Shown one piece after another: positions 17,392 through 25,085 of a DNA stretch of 64,000 nucleotides (the first letter of the stretch is position 1; every line of letters begins with the position of its first letter). The notes under the pieces were generated by a model, which was given only the letters and a program-made list of their open reading frames with translations, searched no databases and was not told the DNA's origin. Position numbers and translations under genes: made by a program. The stretch is taken from positions 2,356,001-2,420,000 of the forward strand of contig NZ_CP043661.1 of the NCBI RefSeq assembly GCF_014217565.1. Direction: 5' to 3'. This stretch comes from Kribbella qitaiheensis (GTDB taxonomy: Bacteria > Actinomycetota > Actinomycetes > Propionibacteriales > Kribbellaceae).

Positions 17392-18522
17392 ATGGTGAAC
17401 AGTGCAACGAGCGCCGTCGACGGGTCGCGGGTGGCCCGGCTGCGAGGGGCGCTGACGCCGCAGGAGTGGACCTCGATCGCCGGGATGGCGGCTTTCATCG
17501 TCGCCTTGCATGTGGCCGGTTGGGGTGTGCTGGCCGGGATCGTGGCGCCGGCGAATTATCAGGTCGGACCGAACGAGGTGTTCGGGATCGGGTTGGGCCT
17601 GACCGCGTACACGCTGGGGATGCGGCACGCGTTCGACGCCGACCACATCGCCGCGATCGACAACACGACCCGCAAGTTGATGACCGAGGGTAAACGCCCG
17701 GTGTCGGTCGGTTTCTGGTTCTCCCTGGGCCATTCTTCGATCGTGTTCGGCCTGGTCGTTTTGATCGCGCTGGGAGTGAAGGCGCTGGCCGGGCAGGTCA
17801 GCGACGAGTCCTCGACGTTGCAGAAGACCACCGGCCTGATCGGTGTTTCGGTGTCGGGCACGTTCTTGATGATCATCGGCATCATCAACCTGGTCGTTCT
17901 GGTCGGCATCGTGAAGGTGTTCCGCCGGATGCGGCACGGCGAGTTCGACGAGGCGCAACTCGAGCAGCAGCTCAACAACCGTGGCTTCATGAACCGGATC
18001 CTCGGGGGCGCGACCAAGGCGGTCACCAAGCCGTGGCACATGTATCCGGTCGGACTGTTGTTCGGGCTCGGGTTCGATACCGCGACCGAGATCGGGCTGC
18101 TCGTCCTGGCCGGTGGGGCCGCCGCGTTCAGCCTGCCCTGGTACGCCGTCCTCACCTTGCCGGTACTGTTCGCGGCCGGGATGAGTCTGCTGGACACCAT
18201 CGACGGCTGCTTCATGAACTTCGCCTACGGCTGGGCGTTTTCCAAACCCGTCCGCAAGGTGTTCTACAACATCACCGTCACCGCCTTGTCTGTCGCGGTC
18301 GCCCTGATCATCGGCGGCATCGAGCTCATCTCCATCCTCACCGACGAACTACGCATCACCACCGGGCCCCTGGCCACCATCGCCGCCCTCGACCTCAACT
18401 ATGTCGGCTACGGCATCGTCGCCTTGTTTGTCGCCACCTGGATAGCCGCCCTTGCCGTGTGGAGGTACGGCCGCATCGAAGAGAAATGGTCGGCCCGCGT
18501 CAGGCCAACCGCCGCAGACTGA
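17392..18522 (+). CDS. HoxN/HupN/NixA-family nickel/cobalt transporter
   Basis: A 376-residue polytopic permease of the NiCoT family. The signature HX4DH is present as RHAFDADHIAAIDN (about residues 79-92), and the other family motifs follow: GFWFSLGHSSIVF, LLFGLGFDTATEIGLL and FAAGMSLLDTIDGCFM. It imports Ni2+ or Co2+ with high affinity using the proton motive force. ATG 17392 is used. It stands alone, with a long leader holding an element shared with the operon at 3.4 kb. No urease, hydrogenase or cobalamin genes are in the window. Confidence 0.95.
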   Translation: MVNSATSAVDGSRVARLRGALTPQEWTSIAGMAAFIVALHVAGWGVLAGIVAPANYQVGPNEVFGIGLGLTAYTLGMRHAFDADHIAAIDNTTRKLMTEGKRPVSVGFWFSLGHSSIVFGLVVLIALGVKALAGQVSDESSTLQKTTGLIGVSVSGTFLMIIGIINLVVLVGIVKVFRRMRHGEFDEAQLEQQLNNRGFMNRILGGATKAVTKPWHMYPVGLLFGLGFDTATEIGLLVLAGGAAAFSLPWYAVLTLPVLFAAGMSLLDTIDGCFMNFAYGWAFSKPVRKVFYNITVTALSVAVALIIGGIELISILTDELRITTGPLATIAALDLNYVGYGIVALFVATWIAALAVWRYGRIEEKWSARVRPTAAD

Positions 18523-18604
18523 GCGTGACCAACCCGAGTGGGACGACGATCCGCCCGGCGCCCCTGCCTCCCCCGTCTACGGGGGGAAACGGCGAGGCAG
18601 ACGG

Positions 18605-18799
18605 CTAGTGATGGCGGACGGGCCGGCCTCGGGGCGCTTGGCCTAGCCGATCGAGCAACTGCTCATCGACGGCCTGGCCGTCCTGCCCGGGTGCTGGGAC
18701 TTGGACAAGGATCGACCACAGCGCCGCCAGCCGGTGCGCGACGTCGTCAGTGAAGTCGTCCGGCCCCGGCCGCGACGCGGTACAGCGGTGGTGTCTCAT
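18605..18799 (-). CDS. Small hypothetical protein (64 aa)
   Basis: A short frame, beginning MRHHRCTASRPGPDDFTDDV and continuing HRLAALWSILVQVPAPGQDG, with a purine-rich stretch (GGGGAC) before the ATG. It resembles small actinobacterial proteins with an acidic helical segment but matches no known family. It lies alone between the transporter and the resolvase, on the resolvase strand. Confidence 0.4.
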   Translation of the reverse strand: MRHHRCTASRPGPDDFTDDVAHRLAALWSILVQVPAPGQDGQAVDEQLLDRLGQAPRGRPVRHH

Positions 18800-18921
18800 G
18801 TCCCCAGTCCCCCAAATCCCCCGGCTCCCCCCGTAGAGAACATCGCTCACGCGGCCATCAGCGTTTCATTGCTGACGGCATCAAGTTGGTAACGGCCACG
18901 TGTAGCGGCTTGAGCAGCAAT

Positions 18922-18980
18922 GGAACGGTCAGGGGCGATAGCGGACCGGGGTAGGCGGAGTTACCGCCCCTGACCGTTCC
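18922..18980 (-). terminator. 16-bp inverted repeat after the resolvase gene
   Basis: GGAACGGTCAGGGGCG (18922-18937) pairs perfectly with CGCCCCTGACCGTTCC (18965-18980) around a 27-base loop. It is 30 bases past the resolvase stop on the minus strand. It may be a terminator or a transposon-end remnant; there is no T-run. Confidence 0.5.
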
Positions 18981-19010
18981 GATGTGGGTGGCCGAGAACC
19001 CGGCTGTGGT

Positions 19011-19583
19011 CTATGGCTTGGATAGGTGGCGGTAGATGGTGGGGCGGGTGACGCCGAATTCGGCTGCGATCTGGGCGACGGTGTAGCGCCGTTTTCCGTC
19101 CTCGGCGAGTTCTTCGTACATCTGCCGCGCCAGGGTGATCTGGCGGGTGCCGAGCTTGGGCTTTTGGCCTCCGGTGCGTCCTCGGGCTCGTGCTGCGGCG
19201 AGGCCGTCGAGGGTGCGCTCGGACATGAGTGCGTGTTCGAACTCGGCGATCGAGCCGAGGATCTGGAAGAACATGCGACCGACCGCGGTGGAGGTGTCGA
19301 TGCCCTGGTCGAGTACGACCAGGTCGACTCCGCGCGTCTGCAGATCCTTGGACAGGTCGATCAGGTGCTCTAAGGATCGGCCGAGCCGGTCCAGCTTGGT
19401 GATGACGAGTTGGTCGCCGGCCCGGTTGGCGGACAGGAGCGCCTTGTCCAGCTCGGGTCGGTGGGCGAGTTTGCCGGAGGCCTTGTCGATGAACACCTCG
19501 TCGCAGCCAGCCGCGAGGAGCGCGTCGTGTTGGGCTTCGGGGTGCTGGTCACGGGTGGAGACCCGTCCGTAGCCGATTCGCAT
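19011..19583 (-). CDS. Serine recombinase (resolvase/invertase family)
   Basis: A 190-residue small serine recombinase. The N-terminal catalytic domain starts MRIGYGRVSTRDQHPEAQ with nucleophile Ser9 and conserved Arg residues in KLDRLGRSLEHLIDL and ALMSERTLDGLAAAR. The C-terminal Hin-type HTH is RYTVAQIAAEFGVTRPTIYRHL. It resolves cointegrates or inverts DNA through a phosphoserine intermediate. A palindrome at 19677-19713 upstream has TGTC and GACA boundaries like a res subsite. No Tn3-type transposase is nearby, so it may be a relic or a stand-alone invertase. Confidence 0.93.
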   Translation of the reverse strand: MRIGYGRVSTRDQHPEAQHDALLAAGCDEVFIDKASGKLAHRPELDKALLSANRAGDQLVITKLDRLGRSLEHLIDLSKDLQTRGVDLVVLDQGIDTSTAVGRMFFQILGSIAEFEHALMSERTLDGLAAARARGRTGGQKPKLGTRQITLARQMYEELAEDGKRRYTVAQIAAEFGVTRPTIYRHLSKP

Positions 19584-19676
19584 GGCCGGACCGTATCGCG
19601 AACCCCCGCCAGCGTGACATTGCCGCGTACACGGGTTGCGTTACACCTCGGCCAGGCTCAGCCGCCCTATCGGGTT

Positions 19677-19713
19677 GGAGTGTCTCGTGAACGATCGTTC
19701 GCGGACACACTCC
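19677..19713. promoter_or_regulatory. Palindromic site upstream of the resolvase (possible res subsite)
   Basis: The centre is GAACGATCGTTC (19689-19700). The flanks are GGAGTGTC on the left and GACACACTCC on the right, an imperfect continuation. Small serine recombinases bind 26-30 bp sites with TGTC...GACA-like ends, so a crossover or operator site is plausible. Confidence 0.45.
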
Positions 19714-19849
19714 ATGCCGGGGGCCGATTGAGCCTCGCACACGACGGGAACAGGTCCATTATGGACATCGAGACCGCCCGGGCGGTCACGATTGCCCAGG
19801 GCCCTGGGGTTGCGAACAACAGCGCCAGGCCGCCGTGTCGCTCGTGTGT

Positions 19850-20425
19850 TCAGTGCACCCTGTCCGGGGTGGGGGTCTTGTCGTGTCGGGCGACCCGCAG
19901 TTCGATGCGATACGACAGGTCGTCGCGGCCGACGATGCGCAGCAGGTCAGCACCGGCATGCTCGGCCGCAGTGCGGACTACCTCGAGGTCGGCGCCCGGC
20001 TCGATGGCCGGGTGGAACTCGGCGACCAGTTGGCCGCGGTCGGCTACGATCTGGCCGCCTGCGTCCCGGACTCCTGGTGTCGCGGCGAGGATCTGCCCGG
20101 CCGCGGTGACGGCGGCGTTCGCGTCAGCACTCAGGCGGCCGGTCTTGTCGGAGCCGGTCAGGGTGATCCGGCCGATGCCGCGGCGTGGGAGGTGTTTGGC
20201 CAGCCAGGCCAGACCGAGGAGTACCAGGAGGATCCCGCCGGCTCCGGTTGCCCACGGCCACCAGTTCGCGCCGGTGGCGTCGGTGATCCAGGTGGATTCG
20301 ATCCGGTCCGGCGCGTCCGGGATCCGGTCGTAGCGCCAGCCCAGTGCCGCAGTACCGGCAGCGATCAAAGCGAGTCCGGCCACGGCGGCGGCGACCCGGT
20401 CGACGGCGATCACGCCGCGACGCAT
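19850..20425 (-). CDS. DUF6286/AmaP-like membrane protein
   Basis: A 191-residue protein with two N-terminal membrane helices (AAAVAGLALIAAGTAALGW and ATGAGGILLVLLGLAWLA) and a soluble C-terminal domain (LTGSDKTGRLSADANAAVTA...LRVARHD). It resembles the actinobacterial counterpart of the alkaline-shock membrane anchor AmaP. It is the last gene of a six-gene minus-strand Asp23-type operon, with its start two bases after the previous stop. It likely anchors Asp23 proteins to the membrane. Confidence 0.8.
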   Translation of the reverse strand: MRRGVIAVDRVAAAVAGLALIAAGTAALGWRYDRIPDAPDRIESTWITDATGANWWPWATGAGGILLVLLGLAWLAKHLPRRGIGRITLTGSDKTGRLSADANAAVTAAGQILAATPGVRDAGGQIVADRGQLVAEFHPAIEPGADLEVVRTAAEHAGADLLRIVGRDDLSYRIELRVARHDKTPTPDRVH

Positions 20426-20426
20426 G

Positions 20427-20966
20427 TCAGTTCTCCTCGACGGTGACGCGGGTCCGAACCCGGGGTGTGGGGGTGATGGCCTGGAGCCGACGGGTGATCG
20501 CGGCTGCCAGGTCGGTGCCGACCTGGCCGGTGTCGGCGCTGGTCGCGGTGGCGGTGACCCAGACGCTGCGGCCCTTGGCCTTGCTGGTAGCTGAGGCGAC
20601 CGCGTTCGTTGCGCGGGCCGTGTCGGTGGCCAGCCGGGCAATGTCACCGCGACGGATCCACACGCCGTGGTCGCCGACGGCCAGGTGCGTTCCGCGGCGC
20701 GGCTTCAGCGCCGAGATCAGGAACCACAGGCCGACCACGACGGCGCCGATGCCGGCGTAGATCATCCAGTCGACCGGCTTGAGAACCTCGGCCTTGTCTG
20801 CCACCCACCCGATCCACGAGGTTCCGCCGATCACGCCGGCGGTATGCATGGTGTCGTGGATCCCGGCTACCCCGACGGCGGTGACCGCGATCGCCGACAC
20901 GATGCCCGCGGTGGCGGCTGCAGGTGCGGCGACGGGCCGCTTGGCGGTGACGCTGCTGGTGCTCAC
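20427..20966 (-). CDS. DUF6286 domain membrane protein
   Basis: A 179-residue protein with two hydrophobic segments (ATAGIVSAIAVTAVGVAGI; MIYAGIGAVVVGLWFLISAL) followed by a soluble domain (HLAVGDHGVWIRRGDIARLA; SVWVTATATSADTG). The pattern fits DUF6286 proteins that accompany Asp23/Gls24 genes in actinobacteria. ATG 20966 overlaps the upstream Asp23 stop (ATGA), showing coupling. Confidence 0.8.
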   Translation of the reverse strand: MSTSSVTAKRPVAAPAAATAGIVSAIAVTAVGVAGIHDTMHTAGVIGGTSWIGWVADKAEVLKPVDWMIYAGIGAVVVGLWFLISALKPRRGTHLAVGDHGVWIRRGDIARLATDTARATNAVASATSKAKGRSVWVTATATSADTGQVGTDLAAAITRRLQAITPTPRVRTRVTVEEN

Positions 20967-21376
20967 AGGAGCCTCCTTGCCGGCTGGTCGGTGCTGGTTT
21001 CGGGCTGGATCAGCACGGCGACGATGTCGACACCGACCGCGTCGACGCCCAGTGCGGTCAGGTCCGCCACGATGTCGGCCACCCGGGTGCGGACCTCAGC
21101 GGCGATCTCGGCCAGCGGGCGACCCCAGACCACGGCGATCTCGACCCGCAGCCGGACCCGGTTCCCGGCGAGCACGGCATGTGCTTTCGGGACGCCCCGG
21201 CCGAAGGTGGCCGACTGGCGCGTCACTGGATCCACCTGCAGCGCAGCTGCCTCGGCGATCCGCTCGACGGCCCGGGAGCTGATGTCGAGCCGGCCCCGTT
21301 CACCCGGCTCGCGAAGCCCGATGGCCGGCGCCGGATCTGCGGGTGTCGCGGCAGGGAGAGTGCCGACGTCAGCCAC
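20963..21376 (-). CDS. Asp23/Gls24 family envelope stress protein
   Basis: A 137-residue protein. Its core is RGRLDISSRAVERIAEAAAL, followed by VRLRVEIAVVWGRPLAEIAA and VRTRVADIVADLTALGVDAV, the alternating pattern of Asp23 proteins. Its 5' end overlaps the small membrane protein gene by eight bases and its stop overlaps the next start. Asp23 proteins gather at the membrane during envelope stress; the enzymatic role, if any, is unknown. Confidence 0.85.
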   Translation of the reverse strand: MADVGTLPAATPADPAPAIGLREPGERGRLDISSRAVERIAEAAALQVDPVTRQSATFGRGVPKAHAVLAGNRVRLRVEIAVVWGRPLAEIAAEVRTRVADIVADLTALGVDAVGVDIVAVLIQPETSTDQPARRLL

Positions 21377-21551
21377 GGCCGCGGCGCGACATCAGGTCAT
21401 CCAGCCCCTTGGTGCCATCGGTCAGGTAGCGGCCGGCGACGAAGCCGACCGCGCCCAGCACCAGAGCCAGCAGGAATCCGCTGAAGCCGCCGGCAGCCGC
21501 CGCGATCGCGATGAGCAGGCCGGCGAACAGGCCGACGGTCGAGGTAGTCAC
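21369..21551 (-). CDS. Small two-helix membrane protein (DUF2273-like)
   Basis: Sixty residues with two hydrophobic segments (VGLFAGLLIAIAAAAGGF and LLALVLGAVGFVAGRYLT). This size and plan match the small membrane protein usually encoded beside Asp23 and AmaP. Its start overlaps the upstream Asp23-like stop (ATGA), and its stop lies inside the downstream gene. Confidence 0.8.
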   Translation of the reverse strand: MTTSTVGLFAGLLIAIAAAAGGFSGFLLALVLGAVGFVAGRYLTDGTKGLDDLMSRRGRG

Positions 21552-21892
21552 GAGTTCTCCTTCGTGAGGCGCTGCGCGCCGTACAGCGGCCGGGTATCTG
21601 GCCCGGCCTCGGGCCGGACGATGTCTTGGACAGTCACGTGGACCGGCCTGTCGACCAGCGGCTCCACCGTGGTGCGCACCGTGTCGGCGGTCGCCCTCAC
21701 CGGGTGGTCCCAGAACAGGCTGAGGTGGATCTCGACGTGACCCTCGGCGATCCGGACCCCGGCGACCCTGCCACCGGGAAGATAGGTCGCGACCTCACCG
21801 AACACCCCACCGTGCAGATCGGCCACGCCCGGCACCGACCGGGCCACGGTGGCGATCTGCACGGCCAGGTCCACGCCGGTTGTTTCGGTCAC
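21548..21892 (-). CDS. Asp23-like protein
   Basis: A 114-residue protein: GVDLAVQIATVARSVPGVAD, then GVRIAEGHVEIHLSLFWDHP and VRTTVEPLVDRPVHVTVQDI. It has the same beta-alpha-beta pattern as Asp23/Gls24 proteins but is shorter. It overlaps both neighbours by four bases within the six-gene operon. Confidence 0.75.
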   Translation of the reverse strand: MTETTGVDLAVQIATVARSVPGVADLHGGVFGEVATYLPGGRVAGVRIAEGHVEIHLSLFWDHPVRATADTVRTTVEPLVDRPVHVTVQDIVRPEAGPDTRPLYGAQRLTKENS

Positions 21893-22407
21893 TGGACCCG
21901 GCGCTCGATCGGGGCTGCGTCCTCGGCGTCAGTGTCGTGGTCGTCGTCGCCTTCGAGGTGGATGTCGCCGACGGCGATGTTGACCTCGGTGACCTCCAGG
22001 CTGGTCATCTGCTCGATCGCGGTGATCACGTTACGGCGGATCCCTTGGGCCAGGTCGGCGATGCTGACGCCGTACTCGGCGATGATCTGCAGATCGATCG
22101 CGGCCTGAGTCTCGCCGACCTCGACCGACACGCCCTGCGACAGGTTGGTCCGCGAGCCCGGGATCCGGTCCCGCAGCATCCCGACGGCGCGCGCCGCGGT
22201 GCCGCCCAGGTCATACACACCGGCGACCTCGCGGGTCGCGATGCCGGCGATCTTCGACACCACCAGGTCCGCGATCGTGGTCTTGCCGTGCTCACTGACC
22301 AGTACGGCGCTGGCGGTACCGGTGGACAGGTCCTTGCCGGCCGTCGGCTTCACCGCCGTCTCGGTGCCGCTCCTGGTGCCGGTCCTGGTGGTGGGAGTCT
22401 GCGTCAT
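21889..22407 (-). CDS. Asp23/Gls24 family envelope stress protein, first gene of the operon
   Basis: A 172-residue protein. The Asp23 core is KTTIADLVVSKIAGIATREV, then GVSVEVGETQAAIDLQIIAE and IRRNVITAIEQMTSLEVTEV; the N- and C-terminal tails are low complexity. It leads the minus-strand operon 22407-19850 and diverges from an ECF sigma gene with only 89 bases between the starts, so the two transcription units probably share control sequences. Confidence 0.9.
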   Translation of the reverse strand: MTQTPTTRTGTRSGTETAVKPTAGKDLSTGTASAVLVSEHGKTTIADLVVSKIAGIATREVAGVYDLGGTAARAVGMLRDRIPGSRTNLSQGVSVEVGETQAAIDLQIIAEYGVSIADLAQGIRRNVITAIEQMTSLEVTEVNIAVGDIHLEGDDDHDTDAEDAAPIERRVQ

Positions 22408-22496
22408 CGGAGTGCCTTTCAGCCGAGGGATGGTCTCACCTGGTTAGTCGTGGCGAGGCGTGGCGATGTCACGGGGCAGGCGTAAATTTTCGGCCT

Positions 22497-23084
22497 GTGA
22501 ACACCATCACCGGCTCTCCGCGTGACGATCCGCCTCCTCGTCTCGTCGAATCGGTAGTGACCTCCGACGACACGTTGCGGCGCGCCGCCGCGCTGGGTGA
22601 TACCAACGCCTTCGCGGAGATCCTGCAACGGCACGGCCCGTCGATGTTCCGGTACGCCCGGCGGCTGCTCAATGACCGAGGAGACGCCGAGGAGGTGGTA
22701 CAGGATGCGTTCATCGCGGCCTGGCAAGCCATCCCCGACTTCCGCGGCGACTCGAGCTTGAGGACCTGGCTGTTCACCATCACCGGCCGCAAAGCGATCG
22801 ACCTGCTCCGCAAGAAACGACCCGTTCCAGTGGACAACGACGCCTTCACCAGCCTCGCCGCGACAGGCCCCGACCCGGGCACTCACGCAGGCCTGCTCGA
22901 GGCGCTCGATGCCGCACTGGCCGAGCTGCCCTATTTGCAGCGCGCGGTCTGGCTGCTGCGCGAGATCGAGCAGATGAGCTACGCCGAAATCGCCACCACC
23001 CTGCACACCACGCCCACCGTTGTCCGCGGCCAGCTCGCCCGCGGCCGCGCCGCACTCAAGGAACGGCTGAAGGACTGGCGATGA
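22497..23084 (+). CDS. ECF-type RNA polymerase sigma factor
   Basis: A 195-residue sigma-70 family protein. Region 2 is MFRYARRLLNDRGDAEEVVQ then DAFIAAWQAIPDFRGDSSLR, and region 4 is LPYLQRAVWLLREIEQMSYA then EIATTLHTTPTVVRGQLARG. There is no region 3. It uses GTG 22497. Its stop overlaps the start of an Asp23-like protein (ATGA). No classical zinc anti-sigma factor follows, so that second protein could play a regulatory role. It faces the Asp23 operon and probably controls it. Confidence 0.92.
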   Translation: MNTITGSPRDDPPPRLVESVVTSDDTLRRAAALGDTNAFAEILQRHGPSMFRYARRLLNDRGDAEEVVQDAFIAAWQAIPDFRGDSSLRTWLFTITGRKAIDLLRKKRPVPVDNDAFTSLAATGPDPGTHAGLLEALDAALAELPYLQRAVWLLREIEQMSYAEIATTLHTTPTVVRGQLARGRAALKERLKDWR

Positions 23085-23518
23085 TCGACGACATCCTGCA
23101 CCAAGCTGCCACCGCCGCCCGCGACACCACCGAACCAGGCTGGATCGACATCTCAGCCTCCATCCAGCAACGGCTACGGTCAGTGACCCGCCGCAGCCAC
23201 CCGATCCGGGCCATCACCGACACCGGCGCGACCATGTTCGTCACCGACCACGTCCTCACCACCCAACTCCGCCGACAGATCGCCCAACTCCCCGGCTGTG
23301 AACTCGAACAAGTCCAACTAGTCGGTGACGGCGACACCTGCACCGGGGCCGTCATCGACATCGTCACCCTGTACGGGCACGACCTCCACGCCCTGGCCAC
23401 CCAAATCCGCACCATCACCTACCAGGTGTTCACCGACCTCCTCGGCCCCGGCGACCCACCCTTCGGCACCGACGGCGTCGACGTCACCATCACCGACCTC
23501 ACCCGCAATCACAACTGA
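23081..23518 (+). CDS. Asp23-like protein coupled to the sigma factor
   Basis: A 145-residue protein: WIDISASIQQRLRSVTRRSH, then MFVTDHVLTTQLRRQIAQLP and GAVIDIVTLYGHDLHALATQ. The N-terminal DIS motif and central strand-helix pattern resemble the Asp23 proteins encoded divergently. It lacks the CxxC or HxxxCxxC of zinc anti-sigma factors. ATGA overlap with the sigma gene indicates coupled translation; an anti-sigma-like or effector role is inference. Confidence 0.7.
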   Translation: MIDDILHQAATAARDTTEPGWIDISASIQQRLRSVTRRSHPIRAITDTGATMFVTDHVLTTQLRRQIAQLPGCELEQVQLVGDGDTCTGAVIDIVTLYGHDLHALATQIRTITYQVFTDLLGPGDPPFGTDGVDVTITDLTRNHN

Positions 23519-23734
23519 CCTTCATGAGACAGCACCGCCCGGCCGATTGCCCGGCGCAGGAACCTAGCCGGACACCAAGCCCACGCGACACCGGCTCAGC
23601 GTTCAAATCCTGGTAGCCGGCGCACATCGACTCGGTCGCGCAGTTGCGCCGGGTTCAGTGATCCGGCCAGGAGGCCGCGGACGAGTGGCGTCCAGCAGAG
23701 TGGTGTACGGCAGGCCCGATAGGGCGTGGCGTAG

Positions 23735-25085
23735 ACGTGTGAAAGCGGTCATCGCGTGATCCTTTGGAAGACCTCTCACAGTGCTTCTGAAGGAGAACTA
23801 CGCGATGACCGCGAACACCAGTATCGACCCTGCCGAGTTCCTGCAAGATCACCTGGCGGCCGCGTCGCCGGATCTGTTGCGTGACATGTTGACCACGTTC
23901 ATTCAGGCGCTCATGTCGGCGGAGGCCGACGCGGTCTGCGGCGCCCCGTACGGCGTGGCGAGCCCGGACCGGACCAACTCGCGCAACGGGTACCGGCACC
24001 GTGATTTCGACACCCGCGCCGGCACCGTGGACGTGGCGATCCCCAAGCTCCGCTCCGGCTCCTACTTCCCCGACTGGCTGCTGGAACGGCGCCGCCGCGC
24101 CGAACGGGCCCTGACTACGGTGGTGGCGACCTGTTACCTGCTGGGGGTGTCCACGCGCCGGATGGAGAAGCTGGTCGAGACCCTCGGCATCACCCGGCTC
24201 TCGAAGTCGCAGGTCTCGGTGATGGCCGCCGAGCTCGACGAGCAGGTCCACCAGTTCCGGACCCGCCCACTGGATGCCGGCCCATACACGTTCGTCGCTG
24301 CGGACGCGCTGGTGCTGAAGGTCCGCGAAGGTGGCCGGGTCGTCAACGTCCACGCGCTGGTCGCGACCGGCGTGAACGGTGACGGACACCGTGAAATCCT
24401 TGGCCTGCAAGTGACTTCGGCCGAAGACGGCGCCGGCTGGCTAGGGTTCCTGCGGGACCTGACCGCGCGCGGCCTGACCGGGGTCAAGCTCGTCACCAGC
24501 GACGCACACAGTGGACTCACCGCGGCGATCGGCGCCACCTTGCCGGGCGCTTCGTGGCAGCGCTGCAGAACCCACTACGCCGCCAACCTCATGTCCGTGA
24601 CCCCGAAGGCCAGCTGGCCGTGGGTGAAGACCCTGCTGCACTCGGTCTACGACCAACCCGACAAAGACGCGGTACACGAACAGTTCGACCGGGTCCTGGA
24701 CGCGCTGGCCGACAAGCTGCCCGCGGTCGTCGACCACCTCGAGCAAGCCCGCGCCGACGTGCTCGCGTTCACCGCGTTCCCGAAGGAGATCTGGCGACAA
24801 ATCTGGTCCAACAACCCCCAAGAACGGCTGAACCGTGAGATCCGCCGCCGCACCGACGTGGTCGGCATCTTCCCAGCCCGAGACGCCCTGATCCGCTTGG
24901 TCGGCGCCGTGCTGGCCGAGCAGCACGACGACTGGATCGAGGGCCGCCGCTACCTCGGCCTCGACGTCCTCGCCAAGTCCCGAATGACCCTCACCGAGAC
25001 CACCGAGGAGGCCACCACCGACACCGAAATCGCGGCGCTCAGCGCCTAACCATCCCAAGGATCACGCGACACAACCGCTACACCA
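23735..25085 (+). mobile_element. IS256-family insertion sequence
   Basis: The transposase is flanked by imperfect inverted repeats: on the left, GCGGTCATCGCGTGATCC (about 23743-23762), on the right the complement of AAGGATCACGCGACACAA (about 25058-25076) followed by CCGCTACAC. The right end lies inside the 3' part of the PEP-synthase-like gene. Exact ends and target duplication were not resolved by eye. Confidence 0.8.
23805..25049 (+). CDS. IS256-family (mutator-type) transposase
   Basis: A 414-residue DDE transposase. Family hallmarks are TNSRNGYRHRDFDTRAGTVD, then VAIPKLRSGSYFPDWLLERR and the catalytic Asp in FVAADALVLKVREGGRV. The second Asp region is GVKLVTSDAHSGLTAAI; the mutator signature is WQRCRTHYAANLM; the Glu is in NNPQERLNREIRRRTDVVGIF. 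ATG 23805 is chosen as it starts the usual N-terminus. It looks intact, and it has separated the PEP-synthase-like gene from its C-terminal part. Confidence 0.95.
   Translation: MTANTSIDPAEFLQDHLAAASPDLLRDMLTTFIQALMSAEADAVCGAPYGVASPDRTNSRNGYRHRDFDTRAGTVDVAIPKLRSGSYFPDWLLERRRRAERALTTVVATCYLLGVSTRRMEKLVETLGITRLSKSQVSVMAAELDEQVHQFRTRPLDAGPYTFVAADALVLKVREGGRVVNVHALVATGVNGDGHREILGLQVTSAEDGAGWLGFLRDLTARGLTGVKLVTSDAHSGLTAAIGATLPGASWQRCRTHYAANLMSVTPKASWPWVKTLLHSVYDQPDKDAVHEQFDRVLDALADKLPAVVDHLEQARADVLAFTAFPKEIWRQIWSNNPQERLNREIRRRTDVVGIFPARDALIRLVGAVLAEQHDDWIEGRRYLGLDVLAKSRMTLTETTEEATTDTEIAALSA

Noticed and set aside
23590-23640. tRNA-like string GTTCAAATCC
   Set aside because: The flanking sequence does not form an acceptor or anticodon arm.
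23519-23735. Possible C-terminal remnant of the PEP-synthase-like gene on the far side of IS256
   Set aside because: A minus-strand frame ending near 23600 looks protein-like, but it has no phosphohistidine motif, so the link cannot be supported.
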